Assembly (NCBI RefSeq): GCF_003350475.1 | Contig: NZ_QQAV01000003.1 | Coordinates: forward strand, 1 to 64,000 | Reading direction: 5' to 3' | Length of the DNA: 64,000 nucleotides | DNA from: Pseudacidovorax intermedius | GTDB lineage: Bacteria; Pseudomonadota; Gammaproteobacteria; Burkholderiales; Burkholderiaceae_C | Part shown: piece by piece, positions 45,148 to 55,043 of the stretch | Layout: every line of letters starts with the position of its first letter | How positions within the stretch are numbered: position 1 is the stretch's first letter | Program-made: the position numbers and the translations under genes | Notes under the pieces: model-generated | What the model was told of the DNA's origin: nothing | The model's database searches: none | The model's input: only the letters and a program-made list of their open reading frames with translations

Positions 45148-46215
45148 ATGACTTCGCCCTCCTCCACCCCCCTCAGCTACAAGGACGCCGGCGTCGACAT
45201 CGATGCGGGGGACGCGCTGGTCGACCGCATCAAGCCGCTGGCGAAGAAGACGATGCGCGAAGGCGTGCTGGCCGGCATCGGCGGCTTCGGCGCGCTGTTC
45301 GAGGTGCCCAAGCGCTACAAGGAGCCGGTGCTGGTCTCCGGCACCGATGGCGTCGGCACCAAGCTCAAGCTGGCCTTCGAATGGCAGATGCACGACACCG
45401 TGGGCATCGACCTGGTGGCCATGAGCGTCAATGACGTCCTGGTGCAAGGCGCCGAGCCGCTGTTCTTCCTCGACTATTTCGCCTGCGGCAAGCTGGACGT
45501 GGACACCGCCGCCCGCGTCGTGGGCGGCATCGCCAAGGGTTGCGAGCTGTCGGGCTGCGCGCTGATCGGCGGCGAGACGGCCGAGATGCCCGGCATGTAT
45601 CCCGCCGGCGAATACGACCTGGCCGGCTTCGCCGTCGGCGCGGTCGAGAAGTCGAAGATCCTCACCGGCCAGAACGTCAAGCCCGGCGACGTGGTGCTGG
45701 GCCTGGCCTCGCACGGCGTGCATTCCAACGGCTTCTCGCTGGTGCGCAAGGTGATCGAGCGCGCCGGCACCGACCTGCCCGCCACGCTGGACGGCCAGCC
45801 CTTCCGCGCGGCCGTGATGGCGCCCACCCGCCTGTACGTCAAGCCGGTGCTGGCGGCGCTGGCCGGCCATCCGCACGGCGGCGAGGCGGGCGACGGCGGC
45901 ATCAAGGCGCTGGCCCACATCACCGGCGGCGGCCTGCTGGAGAACATTCCGCGCGTGCTGCCCGAAGGCACCGCGGCCCACCTCACCAAGGGCAGCTGGC
46001 CGCAGACGGAACTGTTCGCCTGGCTGCAGAAGGTGGCGGGCATTGACGACATCGAGATGAACCGTACCTTCAACAACGGCATCGGCATGGTGGTGGTGGT
46101 GGCCGCCGCCGACGCTGAGTCCTGCGCCGCCACGCTGCGCGCCCAGGGCGAGACGGTCTACCAGATCGGCACCATCGCCGAGCGCGGCAACGGCGCCGCT
46201 GTCGTCGTGGCCTGA
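45148..46215 (+). CDS. purM: Phosphoribosylformylglycinamidine cyclo-ligase
   Basis: The 355-aa product from ATG 45148 has [66 protein letters not shown] and [13 protein letters not shown]. It is the AIR synthetase of purine synthesis. The open frame upstream of the start is not used. Divergent from hda. Confidence 0.96.
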   Translation: MTSPSSTPLSYKDAGVDIDAGDALVDRIKPLAKKTMREGVLAGIGGFGALFEVPKRYKEPVLVSGTDGVGTKLKLAFEWQMHDTVGIDLVAMSVNDVLVQGAEPLFFLDYFACGKLDVDTAARVVGGIAKGCELSGCALIGGETAEMPGMYPAGEYDLAGFAVGAVEKSKILTGQNVKPGDVVLGLASHGVHSNGFSLVRKVIERAGTDLPATLDGQPFRAAVMAPTRLYVKPVLAALAGHPHGGEAGDGGIKALAHITGGGLLENIPRVLPEGTAAHLTKGSWPQTELFAWLQKVAGIDDIEMNRTFNNGIGMVVVVAAADAESCAATLRAQGETVYQIGTIAERGNGAAVVVA

Positions 46216-46240
46216 GGATCCGCCCGGCCACGCCGTGACG

Positions 46241-47290
46241 ATGCCGCATCCTGTCGCCGTCGGCGCAAACCGGCCGGTGGTCATCGCCAGCTACCTGCTG
46301 ATGGGGCTGGGCCTGCTGGGCATCCTGCTCAGCCATCTGCTGGTGGGCCTGCTGTGCGCCTGCGTGGGCTTTCTGTTCACGCGCTGGTTCACGCGCCTGA
46401 CGGTGCAGTGGGCACATCGGCGGCTGCCGCCCCGAGCGCGGGCGCGGGTCGAATCGATCATCAAGGCCGTGGCGATCCTGCTGGTGGTGCTGGGCCCGCT
46501 GGCGCTGCTGGCGCTCGGTGTGTCGCAGGCGCGCGAATACGTGGTGGAGGCACCGCAGCAGTACCGCGGACTGCTCGACTACATCGCCCGCACCATCCTG
46601 GAACTGCGCCAGAAGCTGCCGCCCGAGCTGGCCGCTTCGCTGCCGGCGGCGGCCGACGACGTCCAGCGCATGGTGGCCAACTACCTGCGCAACGAAGCGG
46701 GCACGCTCGCCCTGGCCGGCCGGGCCTGGCTCAACGCCGTGCTGCACGGCTACGTGGGCCTGATCGTCGGCGGCCTGGCCGCCGTCGCGCTGCCGCCGCT
46801 GCACCGCCGCCCCCTGGCTGCCGCACTCCACCAGCGCATCACCACCTTCGGACTGGCCTTCAAGCAGATCGTGGCGGCCCAGTTCTGGATCGCCAGCTTC
46901 AACACCGCCCTCACGGCCACCTTCCTATTGCTGGTACTGCCGCTGTGGGACACGCGGCTGCCCTACACGCCCGTGCTGATCACCTTCACCTTCGTGGCGG
47001 GGCTGGTGCCCATCGTGGGCAACCTGCTGTGCAACGTGGTGCTGACGCTGGTGGGCCTGTCGGTCTCGCCGGTGACGGCAGCGGCCTGCCTGGTCTTCCT
47101 GATCCTGATCCACAAGGCCGAGTACGTCATCAACGCCAAGGTGGTTGGCAAGCGCACCCACATGGCGGTGTGGGAGTTGCTGTCGGTGATGTTCGTGGCC
47201 GAAACCGTCTTCGGGCCGGCAGGGCTGGTGGCGGCGCCGCTGTTCTACGCCTACCTCAAGAAGGAGCTGGAGGCGGCGAAGCTGGTCTGA
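46241..47290 (+). CDS. AI-2E family (YdiK/PerM-like) membrane protein
   Basis: ATG at 46241 (or GTG 46235) begins a 349-aa integral membrane protein. It has an N-terminal pair of helices (ASYLLMGLGLLGILLSHLLV), a soluble middle part (near 100-150), and C-terminal helices with PYTPVLITFTFVAGLVPIVG and AETVFGPAGLVAAPLFYAYL, the AI-2E/UPF0118 signature. Members include exporters of varied substrates. The substrate cannot be told from sequence. It starts 25 bp after purM. Confidence 0.85.
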   Translation: MPHPVAVGANRPVVIASYLLMGLGLLGILLSHLLVGLLCACVGFLFTRWFTRLTVQWAHRRLPPRARARVESIIKAVAILLVVLGPLALLALGVSQAREYVVEAPQQYRGLLDYIARTILELRQKLPPELAASLPAAADDVQRMVANYLRNEAGTLALAGRAWLNAVLHGYVGLIVGGLAAVALPPLHRRPLAAALHQRITTFGLAFKQIVAAQFWIASFNTALTATFLLLVLPLWDTRLPYTPVLITFTFVAGLVPIVGNLLCNVVLTLVGLSVSPVTAAACLVFLILIHKAEYVINAKVVGKRTHMAVWELLSVMFVAETVFGPAGLVAAPLFYAYLKKELEAAKLV

Positions 47291-47414
47291 GGCAGTCGCG
47301 GGACGCGACCTGCCGATGTCCGATTCCGAGCGAAGGTGGACGCAGCCGGTGCGGACGCAGGGCGTGGTGGTCCGAACAATGCAGGCTTCCTCAACGCCAA
47401 GACAGGAAGCAGCC

Positions 47415-47987
47415 ATGACCACCGCCCTGCTCGTGATCGACGCCCAGGCGTCCTTTCTCCACCGCCCCTTCTACCGTCCCGACGACGTTCCCGCGTGGCT
47501 GGCCGCGCAGAACGCGCTGATCGCAGGCTGCCGCGACGCCGGCGTGCCCATCGTCAGGGTCTACCACGTCGACGGCCCGCACGATGCCGCCAACCCTTTC
47601 GCCGAGGAGAGCGGCCACGTACGCCCCTTCGACGGCCTGGCCGACTTCGCCGCCGACGCCACCTTCGTCAAGCACCGGCACAGCGCGCTGGTGGGCACCG
47701 GGCTCGACGTCTGGCTCACCCAACAGGGCGTCCGTCGACTGATCGTCAGCGGCATCCGCACCGAGCAATGCTGCGAGACGACGACGCGCCATGCCAGCGA
47801 CTCGGGCTGGCAGGTGGACTACGCGCTGGACGCCACGCTCACCTTCGACATGGTCCAGCCCGACGGCCAGCCACTGACGGCCGCGCAGATCAAGGCCCGG
47901 ACGGCCACCGTGCTGCAGGGCCGATTCGCGCAGGTGTGCAGCGCCGCGCAGGCCGTCGCACGCCTGCCCGCGCTCGAAACGGCCTGA
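47415..47987 (+). CDS. Isochorismatase-family cysteine hydrolase
   Basis: The 190-aa protein has ALLVIDAQASF with Asp9, Lys86 in ATFVKHRHSAL and the nucleophile segment GIRTEQCCETTTRHA with Cys119. These form the Asp-Lys-Cys triad. The family hydrolyses nicotinamide-, carbamate- or isochorismate-like substrates; the exact substrate is not visible. AGGAAG precedes the start. It heads a short operon with an ABM protein and a GlxA-type regulator. Confidence 0.9.
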   Translation: MTTALLVIDAQASFLHRPFYRPDDVPAWLAAQNALIAGCRDAGVPIVRVYHVDGPHDAANPFAEESGHVRPFDGLADFAADATFVKHRHSALVGTGLDVWLTQQGVRRLIVSGIRTEQCCETTTRHASDSGWQVDYALDATLTFDMVQPDGQPLTAAQIKARTATVLQGRFAQVCSAAQAVARLPALETA

Positions 47988-48065
47988 AGCGCACAGAATC
48001 GCAGGCAGACCTCGACGCCCGGCGCCCCACGCTGCGCCTTCCAGGCGACGGCGCGCCGAGGGCAC

Positions 48066-48437
48066 ATGTCCCGGACCCTCTCCATGACGACCCCGAACGC
48101 CAGCCCCTTTGCGCACCTGCCCGACGGCCCCTGCTATGCCGTCATCTTTTCCTCCCAGCGAAGTGCCGGGCATGACGACGACGGCTACGCCGAGGCCGCC
48201 GACCGCATGGTCGAGCTGGCGGCGGCGCAGCCCGGCTTCCTGGGCGTGGAAAGCGCACGCGGCGCCGATGGCTTCGGCATCACGGTCTCGTACTGGGCCA
48301 GCGAGGAGGCGATCGCCGCCTGGCGCCGCCATGCCGGGCACGCCGCCGCACGCGCGCAGGGCCGCAGCCGCTGGTACACGGCCTTCGAACTGCGCGTGGC
48401 CCGCGTCGAACGGGCCTATGGCAGCGGACGGCCATGA
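48066..48437 (+). CDS. Antibiotic biosynthesis monooxygenase (ABM) domain protein
   Basis: The 123-aa product (start ATG 48066 with GAGGG upstream; ATG 48084 is an alternative) has the ferredoxin-like ABM fold: YAVIFSSQR, RMVELAAAQPGFLGVESARG, ITVSYWASEEAIAAWRRHAGH and RWYTAFELRVARVERAYG. Such proteins may be haem-independent oxygenases or small stress proteins. Its stop overlaps the next start as ATGA, so it is coupled to the regulator. Confidence 0.85.
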   Translation: MSRTLSMTTPNASPFAHLPDGPCYAVIFSSQRSAGHDDDGYAEAADRMVELAAAQPGFLGVESARGADGFGITVSYWASEEAIAAWRRHAGHAAARAQGRSRWYTAFELRVARVERAYGSGRP

Positions 48438-49495
48438 GCGACTGTCCGGCCGCGCGGGCACGCGCGCGCGTTGCAACCACGGCCGCAGCAGCACCGGGGC
48501 GCCAGCCGCAGGAAGCGCACACCACCATCCGCGTCGTCTTTGCCCTGCTGCCCGACAGCCTGGCGCTGGACTGGGCCGGGCCCGCCGAGGCGCTGCGCAT
48601 CGCCAACCGGCTGCTCGAGGCCGGCGGCCAGCCGTTGCGTTTCGAGGTGGAGTTCGCCGCCGCCCAGCCCGAATTGCGCAGCTCCGTCGGCGTGCAGCTG
48701 GCGGGCCTCATGCCGCTGCCCGGCGCTTGGGATGCGCGGGCGACCTGGCTCGTGCTGGTGGGCCTGCCCGGGCGACACATCGACGTCGACACACCCGAGG
48801 CGCGTCATCTGCTGCACTGGCTGCGCGGCCAGCGTCTGGAAGCCGGCCAACTGGAGCTGTTGACCATCTGCGGCGGCGCCCTGCTCGCGGCCCACGCGGG
48901 CCTGCTGGCGGGCCGGCGCGCCACCACGCACCACCATCACCTCGATGAACTGAAGGCCAGCGAACCGGCCTGCGAGGTGGTGGCCAACCGGGTCTTCGTG
49001 CTCGACGCGCCCGTCTTCAGCAGCGCCGGCGTGACCACCGGCATCGACCTCGTGCTGCACCGCATCGGCACGCTGTGCGGCGAAGCGCTGGCAGCCCAGG
49101 TGGCGCAGACGATGGTGATGCCGCTGCGGCGCGGCCCGCAGGATCCGGAACTCTCGCCCTTCCTGGCCCACCGTCATCACCTGCACGCCGCCGTGCACCG
49201 CGTGCAGGACGCAGTGAGCGAGGCGCCCCAGGCCGACTGGACGGTGCCGGGCATGGCCGCCCTGGCCCACACCTCACCGCGGCACCTGACACGCCTGTTC
49301 GTGCAGCATGCCGGCGTGGCGCCCCTGACCTACCTGCGGCGCTTGCGGCTCGAAAAGGCGCGGCAGGCCATCGGCGCCGGCGCCAACGTGACCCAGGCGG
49401 CCGAGGCCGCGGGCTTCGGCACGGACACGCAGTTGCGCCGGGCCTGGCATCAGTTCGGGCTGCCGGGCACGCCCGCGCGCCCCTCGGCCGCCTGA
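48434..49495 (+). CDS. GlxA-type AraC family transcriptional regulator (DJ-1/PfpI + HTH)
   Basis: The 353-aa protein has an N-terminal DJ-1/PfpI-like domain (VVFALLPDSLALDWAGPAEA, nucleophile elbow LLTICGGALLAAHAGLL, then ATTHHHHLDELK) and a C-terminal AraC HTH (MAALAHTSPRHLTRLFVQHA, LRRLRLEKARQAI, VTQAAEAAGFGTDTQLRRAW). This is the GlxA/FtrA arrangement. It probably controls its own operon with the cysteine hydrolase and ABM genes. Its 3' end overlaps the convergent FUSC gene by 46 bp. Confidence 0.9.
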   Translation: MSDCPAARARARVATTAAAAPGRQPQEAHTTIRVVFALLPDSLALDWAGPAEALRIANRLLEAGGQPLRFEVEFAAAQPELRSSVGVQLAGLMPLPGAWDARATWLVLVGLPGRHIDVDTPEARHLLHWLRGQRLEAGQLELLTICGGALLAAHAGLLAGRRATTHHHHLDELKASEPACEVVANRVFVLDAPVFSSAGVTTGIDLVLHRIGTLCGEALAAQVAQTMVMPLRRGPQDPELSPFLAHRHHLHAAVHRVQDAVSEAPQADWTVPGMAALAHTSPRHLTRLFVQHAGVAPLTYLRRLRLEKARQAIGAGANVTQAAEAAGFGTDTQLRRAWHQFGLPGTPARPSAA

Positions 49496-51729
49496 TCGGG
49501 CGCGGCGTCGGCCACCGCCAGCCAGTCGGCGGCATGGGCACGCAGCACGTCGATCTGCACCCACACCAGCAGCAACTCGGTGCGCATCAGCCGCAGGCGG
49601 GCCATCACCTCGTCGGCCTCGTCCGCTTGGGGGACGTTGCGACCGGCGTCCGTCTCGGCGCCGGCGGCCAGCGCCTCGCGCGCCGGGTGCGGCGGCGCCG
49701 TACCCAACCGGCCCGCCTCGACGTCTGCCGCCAACTGTTCCAGCGCCGCGGCAGCCTGCTGGGCGGCCTCTCGCAGCACCGCCACCTGCGGGCCGTCGGG
49801 CACCGCGGCGCGGTGCGCGCCGAGCGCCGAGAGGTAGCTCAGCAGCGTGTGCGACTGGATCACGAAGCGCACCGCCACGCCTGCGCGGCGGCGGGCGAAG
49901 CCGGGCTCGCGGAACATCTCGGTCACGGCCGTGGACAGCGCCGCGTCGGCGTTATGGGCGTTGCGCCGCGCCAGCCGGTAGGCCAGGTCGTCGCGTGCGC
50001 CACTGTCGTACTGGCTCGCGATCTGGCGCAGGTAGGCCGCATGCTGGCGCATGGCCTGCGCGGCGATCTCGTGGATGCGCCGGGCCTGCCAGTGCGGCAG
50101 CACCAGCAGCACGGCCAGGCCGGCGATCACGCTGCCAATGGCGGTGTCGATCAGCCGCGGCTCGATCAGGCGCGCGCTGTCGGTGATCTGGTTGAAGCAC
50201 ATCAGCACCAGCAAGGTCATGGCCGCCGTGGCCAGCAGGTAGCGCGTGCTGCGGTTGGCAAAGAACACCACGCCCGCCACCACGGCGAACACCGACTGCA
50301 GCAGCGGCTGCGGAAAGAGGTCGATCAGCGCCCAGCCCGCCACCACGCCAAGGGCCGTGCCGGCCACGCGCTGACCCATGCGAGCGATGGTCTCGCCATA
50401 GCCGGGCTGGCAGACGAAGAGCGTGGTCAGCATGATCCAGTAGCCCTCCTGCAGCTGCACCACATGCATGACGCCATAGCCGGCGGCCAGCGCGACGGCC
50501 AGGCGCACGGCATGGCGGAACAGCGGCGAGCGGGGCGTGAGCTGCCGGCGCACGCGCGCCAGCGCATCGCGCCAGTCGCGGGCCGAGCGGTCGAACAGGC
50601 TCATGTCGGTGCGGCCGAGCCGGGCCGAGGGATGCGCCGTATCGCTGGCGCCGGCCAGTTGCCCGTCGAGCAGGGCCAGGTTGCGCGCCAGTGCCTCGAT
50701 GGCGGGCAGCCGTTGCTGCGCCTCTTCACCTGCGGTCGCACGCGCATGCACGATGGCGCTGCGCAGTTCGGCCAGGGCCTGCACGCTCTGGCCGTCCATC
50801 ACGAAGGGCTCGCGGCGCTCCACCGACCGGGCCAACTGGCTGCACGCATCGCCCTGCAGCCAGAGCACACGCTGGCAACGGTAGAGCAGGTCGCTGTGGA
50901 AGAAGGCCTCAGCCAGCGCGTTGTAGTCCTCATGCGAGGAACTGGCGCGCTCGTGCACGTCCTGCGCGATCAGGTAGAGGCCGCGGTAGCGCGCAAGCCG
51001 GCCCGTGGGTGCCCGCGGGCCGAGGCGCGAGAAGATGGCCTCCTTGGCATCGTTGAGGGCGGAGACCACCTTTGCATTGAGCCCGGCCAGCGCCAACCGC
51101 TTGCGCTGCACGTCCACGCCGCGCAGCGGCTCGAAGAGCGAGGCCTTGTAGCGCACGTACTCGCCCAGCACGCCATAGACCCGCACCAGCATGGCCTGCA
51201 CCGGCAGCGAGGGGAACAGCGCGCACCACAGCACCGAGATCGCCCCGTACCAGGCCGCACCGGCCACCAGCAGCAGCGGCTCGCGCCAATGGTGGCCAGG
51301 GCCGTGCGCCGCCACGGCATGCTCCATGCTGATGGTGGCGTACATCGCCAGGATCAACGTGCCATAGGCGATGGCCTTGTAGCGTGCGCCGATGGCGCCC
51401 AGCATGGTGATGCCGAAGGCCGCCAGGCAGAACACGCCGATGAACACCCACGACAGGCCGAACAGGGCCTGCACCCCCGCGCCCACGGCTGCGAAGCAGG
51501 CCAGCATCACCAGGAGCGCACGCAGCCGGCCGCGCCAGCTGTCGTCGGTCTCGGCCAGCGCGCTGGCGATGGTGCCGAGGAAGAGCGGGATGACCGCATC
51601 CTGGTGGCCGGCCAGACGGGCGCCGGCCATCAGCGTGGCCAGCGCCAGCAGCACGCGCAGGGGTTGCGCGCGCTGGAAGAGCAGCCGCCATTGGCCGCGC
51701 AGGCCGTCGATCGAGATCAGGGAGTCCAT
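49450..51729 (-). CDS. FUSC/YccS-family inner membrane protein
   Basis: ATG at 51729 gives 759 aa. Two halves of about six transmembrane segments each (LRVLLALATLMAGARL onward, and AVRLAVALAAGYGVMHVVQL onward) flank cytoplasmic helical regions, as in YccS/YhfK. The FUSC signature region is LQEGYWIMLTTLFVCQPGYG, then TALGVVAGWALIDLF and RYLLATAAMTLLVLM. The family includes aromatic-acid efflux pumps. No membrane-fusion partner is adjacent. Its 3' end overlaps the regulator gene on the opposite strand. Confidence 0.9.
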   Translation of the reverse strand: MDSLISIDGLRGQWRLLFQRAQPLRVLLALATLMAGARLAGHQDAVIPLFLGTIASALAETDDSWRGRLRALLVMLACFAAVGAGVQALFGLSWVFIGVFCLAAFGITMLGAIGARYKAIAYGTLILAMYATISMEHAVAAHGPGHHWREPLLLVAGAAWYGAISVLWCALFPSLPVQAMLVRVYGVLGEYVRYKASLFEPLRGVDVQRKRLALAGLNAKVVSALNDAKEAIFSRLGPRAPTGRLARYRGLYLIAQDVHERASSSHEDYNALAEAFFHSDLLYRCQRVLWLQGDACSQLARSVERREPFVMDGQSVQALAELRSAIVHARATAGEEAQQRLPAIEALARNLALLDGQLAGASDTAHPSARLGRTDMSLFDRSARDWRDALARVRRQLTPRSPLFRHAVRLAVALAAGYGVMHVVQLQEGYWIMLTTLFVCQPGYGETIARMGQRVAGTALGVVAGWALIDLFPQPLLQSVFAVVAGVVFFANRSTRYLLATAAMTLLVLMCFNQITDSARLIEPRLIDTAIGSVIAGLAVLLVLPHWQARRIHEIAAQAMRQHAAYLRQIASQYDSGARDDLAYRLARRNAHNADAALSTAVTEMFREPGFARRRAGVAVRFVIQSHTLLSYLSALGAHRAAVPDGPQVAVLREAAQQAAAALEQLAADVEAGRLGTAPPHPAREALAAGAETDAGRNVPQADEADEVMARLRLMRTELLLVWVQIDVLRAHAADWLAVADAAPDQAAEGRAGVPGSPN

Positions 51730-51847
51730 GGAAGAGCGGAAAGTCGTCCGGGTCACGCAGGATGCATGCCGCGGGTCTGTTGAAGCAGCGCGCCCGTCGA
51801 TGCAGGCGGTGGCCCGGCGCACCGACAGGCGGTGGTGGCCGGCCGGC

Positions 51848-53287
51848 TCAGCGGGTCGTGAACAGGATGCTCGCCCGCAGCCCGCCCGAACTCGCCGTGG
51901 CTGCCAGGCGCATCTGCGCGCCCAGCAGCTTCGCATAGCGGGCGACGATGGACAGGCCCAGGCCCGACCCTTCGCCCAGCTTGCGTCCGTCGGTGCCCTG
52001 AGCCCAGCGGTGCATCAGCGCCTGCCGCTGCACCTCGGGAATCCCAGGTCCGTCGTCGGCCACCGAGAGCACGGGCACCATCGCGCCATCGACCTCCTCC
52101 TTCGACAGCTCGATGGTCACGGTCTTGCCGCCGTAGCGCAGGGCGTTGTCGATCAGGTTGTCGAGGATGCCCTCCACCAGCGCCACGCTGCCGTTGATGG
52201 TGAAGCCGCCGCTTTCCTGCGCCTCGTCCAGGCCGCGGGCGCCCAGGTCGACGCCTCGGGCGTCGGCACGGGTCAGGTGGCGCAGCACGGCCTCATGGGC
52301 CAGTTCGTCGAGCACCACCGGCTCACGCTGCAGCACGGCATCGGATTCGGCCGCCAGCGCCAGCGCGAGCAACTGGTCGACCAGGTGGCTGGCCCGGGCC
52401 TCGCTGTCGGCGATGCGCTGCAACTGTTCGCGCGCGACACCCGGGTCGGAATGGCCCAGGCCGTAATGCGCCAGCGCGCGGATGCCGGCCAATGGCGTGC
52501 GCAGCTCATGCGCCACGTTGCCGGCGAACTCCCGCTGCGCCCGCACGCTGCCGTCCAGGCGGACGAACAGGTCGTTCAGGGCATCGCCCAATTGCGCGAC
52601 CTCGCGTGTGTCGCCGCCCACGATCACCGGCGACAGGTCGCTGGCGTCGCGTCGGCCGAGGTCCTGCTGGAGTGCGCCCAGCGGGGCCAGCTCCCGTGCG
52701 ATGCCACGCCACAGCCACCAGGCGAGCACGCCCAGCAGCAGGATCTGCGGCAGCGTCGCATAGAGCGCCAGGCGCCGCAGCAGCGCCGTGCGCGAGCCGG
52801 TCGTCTGGGCCACGACCACGGTGAAGTCGCCCGTCCCGGCGGGATGGCGCAGGACCACGGCGCGCAATTGCTTGCCGGCGAAGCGCACGTCCGCCAGATG
52901 CCAGGTCGCGCCGTCGGCCAGGAAGGGCGTCTGCAGCGTCGGCTCGCCTGAAAGCAGACTGCCGTCGGGCCGACGAACCGCGAAGTACACCGTCTCCCGC
53001 TGGTCGAACAGCAGCGTCGTCATCTCGCGCGCCGTCAGCTGCAGCTGCGCGTCGGGCCGGCCCTGGGGCTGGATGTTGGCGGCGATGGCATAGGCATCGT
53101 CCACCAGCGCGCGGTCGAAGGCCTGGCGCACGAAGTAGTTGGAGATGGTCAGCACCACCACCGTGCCGGCCAGCCAGGTGAGGGCCAGCGGCAGCATCAC
53201 CTGCCGCAGCACCCGCGCGCGCAGCGACGGGCGCGGGCGATGCCCGGCCGCCGCAACTGCCGCGGCGGTGGCCGGCCGGGCGCTCAA
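51848..53287 (-). CDS. Sensor histidine kinase, TctE/QseC-like
   Basis: The start is TTG at 53287, which overlaps the response regulator stop as TTGA, favouring coupled translation. The 479-aa protein has a transmembrane segment near 30-50, a periplasmic 2CSK_N-type domain (YAIAANIQPQGRPDAQLQL, FFAVRRPDG-like), a second segment near 175-195, the H-box FAGNVAHELRTPLAGIRAL, then N (DNLIDNALRYGG) and G (DDGPGIP, GSGLGLSIV) boxes. No tctCBA transporter genes are next to it here. Confidence 0.92.
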   Translation of the reverse strand: MSARPATAAAVAAAGHRPRPSLRARVLRQVMLPLALTWLAGTVVVLTISNYFVRQAFDRALVDDAYAIAANIQPQGRPDAQLQLTAREMTTLLFDQRETVYFAVRRPDGSLLSGEPTLQTPFLADGATWHLADVRFAGKQLRAVVLRHPAGTGDFTVVVAQTTGSRTALLRRLALYATLPQILLLGVLAWWLWRGIARELAPLGALQQDLGRRDASDLSPVIVGGDTREVAQLGDALNDLFVRLDGSVRAQREFAGNVAHELRTPLAGIRALAHYGLGHSDPGVAREQLQRIADSEARASHLVDQLLALALAAESDAVLQREPVVLDELAHEAVLRHLTRADARGVDLGARGLDEAQESGGFTINGSVALVEGILDNLIDNALRYGGKTVTIELSKEEVDGAMVPVLSVADDGPGIPEVQRQALMHRWAQGTDGRKLGEGSGLGLSIVARYAKLLGAQMRLAATASSGGLRASILFTTR

Positions 53288-53973
53288 GCGTCGCCTTCCA
53301 GCAGGTAGCCGATGCCGCGCAGGGTGCGGATGCCGGCACCGCTGCCGAGCAGCTTCTTGCGCAGGCGCGAGATGAAGGCCTCCAGCGCGTTGTCGCCCAG
53401 CGCGTCGTCGAAGCTCGAGAGCTTGTTGGAGAGCACGCGCTTGCTGACGGCATGGCCCGGCGGGCTCATGAGCTCCCAGAGCACCTCGAATTCGCGGGCC
53501 GGCAGGTCCAGCGGCGCGTTGCCGATGAAGAAGCGACGCGCCCGGCGGTCGAGCTTGAGCTGGCCGACCAATGCGACGTCGTCCGTGCCCTGGGCGCGGC
53601 GCACCAGCGCACGCAGGCGGGCGTCGACTTCGGGCAGCTCGAAGGGTTTGCCGAGGTAGTCGTCGGCGCCTGCGTCCAGGCCGGCGATGCGCTCGTCGGT
53701 GCGGTTGCGGGCGGTGAGGACCAGGACCGGCGTACGGTCACCACGGCTGCGCGCCTGGCGCAGCACGGTCAGGCCGCTGCCCAGCGGACTGCCGGGGCCG
53801 GGGCCGGCCGGCAGGTTCAGGTCCAGCAGCACGGCATCGAAGGGTTGCACACGCCAGAGGTAGTCGGCCTCCTCCATGCTTGCCGCCACATCGACGCGAT
53901 GCCCGGCATCGGTCAGGCTGCGCAACATCACGTCGCGCAGGGTCGCATCGTCTTCCACCAACAGGATTCGCAT
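53284..53973 (-). CDS. OmpR-family response regulator, TctD/QseB-like
   Basis: The 229-aa protein begins MRILLVEDDATLRDVMLRSL with acidic D8-D9, phosphoacceptor Asp51 (VLLDLNLP) and Lys in LGKPFEL. The winged-helix C-terminus has PAREFEVLWELM, SKRVLSNKLSSFDD and TLRGIGYLLEG. The phosphorylation loop holds a Gly/Pro-rich insertion (AGPGPGSPLGSG) after the Asp. Pairs with the downstream kinase. Confidence 0.94.
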   Translation of the reverse strand: MRILLVEDDATLRDVMLRSLTDAGHRVDVAASMEEADYLWRVQPFDAVLLDLNLPAGPGPGSPLGSGLTVLRQARSRGDRTPVLVLTARNRTDERIAGLDAGADDYLGKPFELPEVDARLRALVRRAQGTDDVALVGQLKLDRRARRFFIGNAPLDLPAREFEVLWELMSPPGHAVSKRVLSNKLSSFDDALGDNALEAFISRLRKKLLGSGAGIRTLRGIGYLLEGDA

Positions 53974-54105
53974 GGGGGCGAAGGCTACCCCACCCGAAGG
54001 GAAGCTGACCAGAGAAGAGTCAGCTACTGGTCAGGTTGTCGCACGGGGCTGGCGCAGCGGCGGACGGCTTCGGAGTCCTGGACTTCGCGACTGGACGACG
54101 CCCGT

Positions 54106-54957
54106 TCAGGAAATCTCTCGCCTCAGCGCGGCGGCGCGCTCGGCGATGGCGTCGACATCCAGGGCGTCCTCTGCATGGGCGAGGTAGGTGTCGAGGTCAT
54201 GCACCGCCTGCGCGGTATGGCCCTGCTCGGCGCGGGCCAGGCCGCGGTCGCGGTACTCGCCCCAGGCCTGGGGCAGCAGCACGATCAGGCGGTCCAGAAC
54301 GGCAATGAGGCGGGCCCAGTCCTCCTGCGCGCTGTGGATCTCCTTCAGGTTGCGCAGCATGCGGGCGATGATCTCCCGCGCGGGCGCAGGCTGCAGATAC
54401 AGGCCCAGCGGCACGTCGAATTCGCCCACCAGGCCGTTGCTGCGCTTGTACGGCTCCAGCCGTTCGGCCAGTTCCTCCCGCGACAGCGAACGTCCGGTGA
54501 AGGGGTCGATCACCACCTGGCCCTTGGGCAGCGACACCTTCAGCATGAAATGTCCGGGGAAGCTGATGCCGCGCGCGTGCAGGCTCAGGCCCTGGGCCAG
54601 CTCGATCCACAGCACGGCCAGCGAGATCGGGATGCCGCGACGGGTGCGAAGCACCGCATGCAGGTAGCTGTTGTCGGGGTCGTAGTAGTCGTTGATGTTG
54701 CCGCCGAAGCTCAGGTCGTGGAAGAAGAACTGGTTCAGCGCCCGCAGCCGCGCAAGCGGAGCGGCGTCGGCAGGAAGACGACGCTTGAGGCGCGCCAGCA
54801 GCTGGTCCATGTCGCCCAGCACCTGCTGGACGTCGAGCTCGGGATACTCGTCCTGCGCGAGGCTGGCGGCGGCCTCGAGCAGGGGGAAGTGCTCGTCGCT
54901 CTGCACCAGCGATTCGAAATAGGCCAGCGGCGTCGGCGTGTCGTATCGAAGAGACAT
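54106..54957 (-). CDS. SirB1 family protein (transglutaminase-like + TPR)
   Basis: The 283-aa product has the SirB1 core: ALNQFFFHDLSFGGNINDYY, SYLHAVLRTRRGIPISLAVL and GISFPGHFMLKV, the transglutaminase-like fold with His in FPGH. The C-terminus holds TPR-like helices (WGEYRDRGLARAEQGHTAQA). Function is not firmly known. It is 86 bp downstream of murJ on the same strand. Confidence 0.88.
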   Translation of the reverse strand: MSLRYDTPTPLAYFESLVQSDEHFPLLEAAASLAQDEYPELDVQQVLGDMDQLLARLKRRLPADAAPLARLRALNQFFFHDLSFGGNINDYYDPDNSYLHAVLRTRRGIPISLAVLWIELAQGLSLHARGISFPGHFMLKVSLPKGQVVIDPFTGRSLSREELAERLEPYKRSNGLVGEFDVPLGLYLQPAPAREIIARMLRNLKEIHSAQEDWARLIAVLDRLIVLLPQAWGEYRDRGLARAEQGHTAQAVHDLDTYLAHAEDALDVDAIAERAAALRREIS

Positions 54958-55043
54958 GGGCCTTTGTAGTGGAGCCGCGTCGCCAGCGTCAAGGCGGCCG
55001 GCGGAAGCCCCACGGCCACCTCGGCGATGCCGGGCGCCGTGCT

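Noticed and set aside
49075-51783. 902-codon plus-strand frame
   Set aside because: It is antisense to the FUSC gene, whose membrane segments and family motifs are clear; high GC leaves such frames open by chance.
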